Source: Periweissella ghanensis
GTDB lineage: Bacteria; Bacillota; Bacilli; Lactobacillales; Lactobacillaceae
NCBI RefSeq assembly: GCF_918814755.1
Contig: NZ_CAKKNT010000011.1
Location: forward strand, 1 to 55,797
Direction: 5' to 3'
DNA length: 55,797 nucleotides
Part shown: piece after piece, positions 52,249-55,797 of the stretch
Numbering within the stretch: the first letter of the stretch is position 1
Layout of the letters: every line of letters starts with the position of its first letter
The notes under the pieces: generated by a model
What the model saw: only the letters and a program-made list of their open reading frames with translations
The model's database searches: none
Told to the model about the DNA's origin: nothing
Position numbers and translations under genes: made by a program

Positions 52249-52318
52249 AAAATCAGTGTGGAAGTGTGTTTTTTAGTTGAAAAGCATACCACTTACCACT
52301 AAACTAAAAGTTGGACGC

Positions 52319-52343
52319 AAAAGTTGGTGTGCCAACTTTTTTT
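52319..52343 (+). terminator. Terminator after the thioredoxin-like gene
   Basis: AAAAGTTGG-TGTG-CCAACTTTT with T-run. A second AAAAGTTGG copy at 52306-52314 could pair with the same CCAACTTTT, giving an alternative, longer hairpin. Confidence 0.85.
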
Positions 52344-52373
52344 ATTCAAATACTTAAATAGGCAGGAAACGAG

Positions 52374-53012
52374 ATGTTAATTGCAAGTTACAACCCCCAA
52401 TACGTTGGTGATACCTTAATGTTGTTGCTCCAACCCGATGTGGCAACACAAAGCAGTGAAAAGAAGGGCCAAATTGTCCGCCTTTTTGATGAAGCAACAC
52501 AAGCAACGATTGGATTTAATTTCTTTGAAATCAGTAATTTACTTGATTTACCAAAAGATGGTGGGCAAGTATTTTTAACTGATGATCAAATTGATAAATT
52601 AAACGAGGCACTCGTGGCAGTTGGCTTTGAAGCTGAATTGGTTAATGACCAAACGCCTAAATTTGTGATTGGGTATGTTGAAAGTGTCATGCCTCACCCT
52701 GATTCAGACCACTTACAAATTACCAAAACTAAGATTGGTGCGGATGAATACGAACAAATCGTATCTGGTTCACCTAATATGCAAGCTGACATTTATGTTG
52801 TTGTTGCTAAAGTTGGGGCAATGATGCCAAGTGGTTTGATTATTTGGCCCGGTGAATTACGTGGGGTACCTTCAAACGGTATGATCGTATCCGGTCGTGA
52901 ACTTCAATTACCAAATGCCCCACAAGTCCCTGGTGCTTTAATCTTACCAACTGATTTCCAAGCAGTCGGTGAAGCTTTAGACTTTGATAAAGCACAAGGC
53001 CTTTTTAGCTAA
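52374..53012 (+). CDS. ytpR: YtpR family tRNA-binding protein
   Basis: A 212-aa protein with a DUF4479 N-terminal region (about 1-90) and a C-terminal OB-fold tRNA-binding domain like the N-terminus of PheT (about 98-205: VIGYVESVMPHPDSDHLQIT, IVSGSPNMQADIYVVVAKVG, SNGMIVSGRELQL). It is thought to bind tRNA in trans; its cellular role remains uncertain. AGGAAACGAG precedes ATG 52374. Conserved neighbours pepA and the YtpP-like thioredoxin are directly upstream; ytpQ and the sftA translocase gene of B. subtilis are missing here. Confidence 0.92.
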   Translation: MLIASYNPQYVGDTLMLLLQPDVATQSSEKKGQIVRLFDEATQATIGFNFFEISNLLDLPKDGGQVFLTDDQIDKLNEALVAVGFEAELVNDQTPKFVIGYVESVMPHPDSDHLQITKTKIGADEYEQIVSGSPNMQADIYVVVAKVGAMMPSGLIIWPGELRGVPSNGMIVSGRELQLPNAPQVPGALILPTDFQAVGEALDFDKAQGLFS

Positions 53013-53052
53013 TCTTGATAGTGCATTCAACTTAGATTGTGCTATGATTTAG

Positions 53053-53081
53053 AGAGTAATCAGACCGGTTACTCTTTTTTT
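53053..53081 (+). terminator. Terminator after ytpR
   Basis: AGAGTAA and TTACTCT form a 7-bp stem around a 9-nt loop, followed by T6. Confidence 0.8.
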
Positions 53082-53164
53082 ATTGCTATTAATTGTCGAT
53101 GTGGGATGAATAGCAGTAAAGATAATATTTTAATTAATGCAGAGTAGAAGGAGTTATTGTCACC

Positions 53165-54472
53165 ATGACAAACAAATATTATTTTATTGGAATTAAGGGG
53201 TCAGGAATGGCTTCACTTGCCTTGATTTTACATGATCAAGGATACGAAGTAGCAGGTTCAGATATTACTGAATATACTTTTACTCAAACACCATTAGAAG
53301 AAGCTGGGATTCCGCTGTTGCCTTTTGATGCGGCTAACTTAACTCCTGGTTGGACAATTATTCGCGGTAATTCTTTTGAAGATGATCAAGTTGAGGTTGC
53401 CAAAGCAATTGAAATGGGCTTGACGATTAAGACTTATCCTGAAATGGTTGAACAATTAGTTAATGAAACAACTTCAATTGGGGTGGCCGGTGCCCATGGT
53501 AAAACTAGTACCACTGGTTTGTTGGCGCACGTCTTGTCAGGGGTAGCGACAACTAACTTCTTAATTGGGGATGGTACCGGGAAGGGAATGCCGGATGCGC
53601 GCTTCTTTGCTTTTGAAATGGATGAATACCGCCGGCACTTTATGGATTACACGCCCGATTATGCGATTATGACCAACATTGATTTTGATCACCCGGATTA
53701 CTACACGGGGATTGATGATGTCCGTTCAGCATTCCAAGATTTAGCTAACCAAGTTAAAAAAGCGATTTTTGCTTGGGGGGATGATGTTCAATTGCGTCAA
53801 TTAAAGACCGATATTCCGGTTTATTATTACGGATTGGATGCAACTGATGATTTCCAAGCGAAAAATATTGTCCGAGATCAATCTGGGGCAACATTTGATG
53901 TTTATTACCATGAGGAACATTTAGGTCAATTTAAAACTAATCAATTTGGCCAACATGGAATTTTGAATACGTTAGCCGTAATTGCGGTGGCTTACTTTGA
54001 AAAACTTGATTTAGAATTAGTTAAAGCCGAATTACTTTCATTTTCTGGGGTAAAACGTCGCTTCCAAGTAACTCCATTAAGTAATGGCGTGATGATTGAT
54101 GACTATGCACACCACCCATCCGAAATTAAAGCAACGATTGATGCAGCACGCCAAAAATTCCCAACTCAAGAAATTGTGGCGATTTTCCAACCGCACACCT
54201 TTTCACGGACCCAAGCGTACTTTGATGACTATGTCAAAATTCTTGGTGAAGCGGATAAAGTGTTCTTAACTGAAATCTTTACATCAGCCCGGGAAACAAG
54301 TGGTGACATTAAGTCAGCTGATATTGGTGCCCAATTGGCTAATTTTGGTGGTATCTTGCATGAGGATACGATGGACCAACTATTGGCGTTTGATAATGCG
54401 GTCTATGTCTTCATGGGTGCAGGAGATTTACAAAAATACGAAGCCATTTTCAAAAAGTTATTAACTAAATAA
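53165..54472 (+). CDS. murC: UDP-N-acetylmuramate--L-alanine ligase
   Basis: A 435-aa cytoplasmic Mur ligase that adds the first amino acid to the peptidoglycan precursor. N-terminal UDP-binding Rossmann domain ([18 protein letters not shown]), ATP-binding P-loop [19 protein letters not shown] near 105, central domain with [12 protein letters not shown], and C-terminal domain with [20 protein letters not shown] and [12 protein letters not shown]. Full length and intact. The GGAG site is 11 bp before ATG 53165, slightly far. It sits near ytpR as in B. subtilis and probably has its own promoter after the terminator at 53081. Confidence 0.96.
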   Translation: MTNKYYFIGIKGSGMASLALILHDQGYEVAGSDITEYTFTQTPLEEAGIPLLPFDAANLTPGWTIIRGNSFEDDQVEVAKAIEMGLTIKTYPEMVEQLVNETTSIGVAGAHGKTSTTGLLAHVLSGVATTNFLIGDGTGKGMPDARFFAFEMDEYRRHFMDYTPDYAIMTNIDFDHPDYYTGIDDVRSAFQDLANQVKKAIFAWGDDVQLRQLKTDIPVYYYGLDATDDFQAKNIVRDQSGATFDVYYHEEHLGQFKTNQFGQHGILNTLAVIAVAYFEKLDLELVKAELLSFSGVKRRFQVTPLSNGVMIDDYAHHPSEIKATIDAARQKFPTQEIVAIFQPHTFSRTQAYFDDYVKILGEADKVFLTEIFTSARETSGDIKSADIGAQLANFGGILHEDTMDQLLAFDNAVYVFMGAGDLQKYEAIFKKLLTK

Positions 54473-54539
54473 GTGATTTGTCTATTTAGGTTATTTCAGG
54501 TATGATTATGTAAAGTAATGATATAAAGGAGAACACTAG

Positions 54540-55259
54540 ATGAATAATGATAATATGAGTTACTTTAATGAACAGCAAACCCAAAGCGTCGATGTTGCCG
54601 GTTTGAGCGGTTTCTTCCGCCGAATGTACCGGTACATGGCGTTAGCTTTATTGGTTTCAGGAGCGACGGCTTATGTGACAGCAACAATGTTTCCACAAGT
54701 TATGATGGCTTTAGCCGATAACCGCTTTATGTTTTACGGATTGATGATTTTTGAATTAGTCCTAGTTGTTTTAGTTAATACCAAGGCGATGCGTAATGCG
54801 CTGGCGGCTTTACCGCTCTTAGTATTGTTTGCGGTTGTTAACGGATTGACGATGTCATTTATCTTTGCTGTTTACGCCAGTGCGTCAATTTTAGGCGCCT
54901 TTGTGGGCACGGCAGCAATCTTTGTGGGGATGTCAGCATACGGTTACTTCACAAAACGGAACATGGCTGGGTTAGGCACGCACTTGTTTGGGTTGTTAAT
55001 TGGACTGATTGTAGCTTCAGTGGTTAATATCTTTTTACACAATTCTGTAATTACATTAGTCCTTTCATGGGCCTCAGTGATTATCTTTACGTTATTATCA
55101 GCATACGATACTAATAAGATGAAACGCTTATACCTTGAATTTGGTAACCAATCAACGGAAATGGGCTTAGCTGTTAGTGGGGCACTTACATTATACTTAG
55201 ACTTCATTAACATCTTCTTGAGTCTGTTGCAAATCTTTGGTGGCTCAAATCGAGATTAA
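54540..55259 (+). CDS. Bax inhibitor-1 family membrane protein (YccA/YbhL-like)
   Basis: A 239-aa protein with seven membrane segments and the UPF0005/BI-1 signature: FFRRMYRYMALALLVSGATA at the N-terminus, FAVVNGLTMSFIFAVYASAS in the middle and SAYDTNKMK then ALTLYLDFINIFLSLLQIFGG at the C-terminus. Bacterial homologues such as YetJ form pH-sensitive calcium leak channels; the Asp residues of the C-terminal segment pair are present. E. coli YccA instead modulates FtsH. Role here not known. AAAGGAGAAC precedes ATG 54540. It is the last protein gene before the rRNA operon. Confidence 0.92.
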   Translation: MNNDNMSYFNEQQTQSVDVAGLSGFFRRMYRYMALALLVSGATAYVTATMFPQVMMALADNRFMFYGLMIFELVLVVLVNTKAMRNALAALPLLVLFAVVNGLTMSFIFAVYASASILGAFVGTAAIFVGMSAYGYFTKRNMAGLGTHLFGLLIGLIVASVVNIFLHNSVITLVLSWASVIIFTLLSAYDTNKMKRLYLEFGNQSTEMGLAVSGALTLYLDFINIFLSLLQIFGGSNRD

Positions 55260-55294
55260 GCAAGTTTACTTAAAAACGATCTAAATAGAATCAT

Positions 55295-55333
55295 AAAAAC
55301 AGCTTGGTAGAAATAATACCGAGCTGTTTTTTT
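55295..55333 (+). terminator. Terminator after the Bax-inhibitor family gene
   Basis: AAAACAGCTTGGTA and TACCGAGCTGTTTT form a 14-bp stem (one G-T pair) with a 7-nt loop and T7. The next 220 bp (55334-55555) are AT-rich and hold no gene I can support. Confidence 0.92.
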
Positions 55334-55555
55334 ACTTACATCGTAGTTAAATGTTGAGAATTTACCGTTAGAAACGTTGATATAACAATCTTTATCACGA
55401 TAAATAAGTTTTTTGTGTTTTTTTTGAAAAAAGGGGTTGCTATGTACTTGAAATCGCGGTATCATATTTAAGTTGTCTCGTGACATTAACCAAAAAGTTA
55501 ATTAAACAAAGCAACACTTAATTAAATAACTAATTCAAATTAATTTAAAAAGTTG

Positions 55556-55584
55556 TTGACTTATTAAACTAAAGCGAGTATAGT
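55556..55584 (+). promoter_or_regulatory. rRNA operon promoter
   Basis: TTGACT (55556-55561) and TATAGT (55579-55584) with exactly 17 bp between, in an AT-rich upstream context (possible UP element). It points towards the right edge. This is the strongest-looking promoter in the window. Confidence 0.85.
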
Positions 55585-55590
55585 TAATAA

Positions 55591-55797
55591 ATGTTGTTAC
55601 GACATATTAAGTTGTTAACAACAACGTAGATCTTTGAAAACTGAATAAAGTTTTGACAATCAAATGTGTAAGTACTTTGAAATTAGATTTCAGAGTTAAA
55701 CAAATTTGCGAATGTCAATTTCGCTAGTAAATTATGCTTCAAACGTCTCCCCGACGTTTGAAGCGGATAACAAATGAGTCAACAGACATCATTTTTA
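55591..55797 (+). promoter_or_regulatory. rRNA operon leader (16S gene lies beyond the window)
   Basis: The leader carries GATCTTTGAAAACTGAATAA (55629 on), the boxA-like antitermination sequence typical of Firmicutes rRNA operons, then a perfect 11-bp hairpin GCTTCAAACGT-CTCCCCG-ACGTTTGAAGC (55736-55764). The last bases run up to where a 16S 5' end is expected. No part of mature 16S rRNA is recognisable before 55797. Confidence 0.85.

Noticed and set aside
55256-55486. A 76-codon reverse frame after the Bax-inhibitor gene
   Set aside because: No binding site before its ATG, and it reads through the terminator hairpin at 55295-55333.

Overview
The window looks like chromosomal DNA of a low-GC Gram-positive bacterium of the order Lactobacillales. 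The gene content and protein style best fit the Weissella/Leuconostoc side of the Lactobacillaceae; that placement is by eye and is not a database result. Supporting signs are strong AGGAGG ribosome binding sites, many extended -10 promoters (TGCTATAAT recurs), two T-box leaders, a cre-like site, tRNA genes without encoded CCA, and an rRNA operon leader at the right edge. Almost all genes lie on the + strand. I see no phage, transposase, CRISPR array or toxin-antitoxin module. Most of the window is ordinary housekeeping DNA.

Layout. 0.1-5 kb: M29 aminopeptidase (-), methionine aminopeptidase, a Gfo/Idh/MocA oxidoreductase and a DEAD-box helicase. 5-7 kb: a GtrA-type membrane protein between tRNA-Arg(CCT) and tRNA-Gln(CTG), a 57-aa protein with a long leader, the nucleoid protein HU, and an endonuclease V-like protein (-). 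7.2-13 kb: gatCAB, diacylglycerol kinase and RlmD, ending in a dispersed palindromic repeat. 13.2-15.4 kb: a second gatC-gatA pair without gatB, and a cupin. 15.5-18 kb: a quaternary-amine (osmoprotectant) ABC transporter. 18.3-21 kb: cysteine desulfurase and ThiI (tRNA 4-thiouridine), then an apparently independent structured RNA of about 250 nt that I cannot assign. 21-24 kb: an unknown protein, CutC (-), and a 6-phosphogluconolactonase (-) with a cre-like site on its -10 box. 24-29 kb: RlmA-type methyltransferase, a membrane-anchored unknown, TrmL, FtsK.

29-35 kb: YdbST-like PH-domain membrane proteins (-), thiol peroxidase, a valine T-box with valS, a decayed or tiny reverse-strand gene, and Tag glycosylase. 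35-40 kb: the conserved secG-esterase-rnr-smpB cluster (protein export, RNA decay, ribosome rescue) and a small secreted protein followed by repeat copy 2. 40-45 kb: mreBCD, then a T-box whose specifier reads CAC (His) in front of a three-gene polar amino acid ABC transporter, which predicts histidine uptake. 45-50 kb: yhaO-yhaN-yhaM (DNA/RNA nuclease cluster), repeat copy 3, and a small anchored protein (-). 50-55.3 kb: PepA, a YtpP-like thioredoxin, YtpR, MurC and a Bax-inhibitor-1 family protein. 55.5 kb to the end: promoter and leader of an rRNA operon whose 16S gene must start just beyond the window.

Points most worth a second look: (1) the extra GatC/GatA pair keeps the amidase triad but has Cys where GatA has the conserved Arg356, and has no GatB; (2) the orphan structured RNA at about 20727-20984; (3) three copies of a long palindromic intergenic element, one with a different central hairpin; (4) the His T-box that assigns a substrate to the 43-45 kb transporter; (5) the reverse-strand micro-gene at 34548-34620 with its own terminator and palindromic promoter region.
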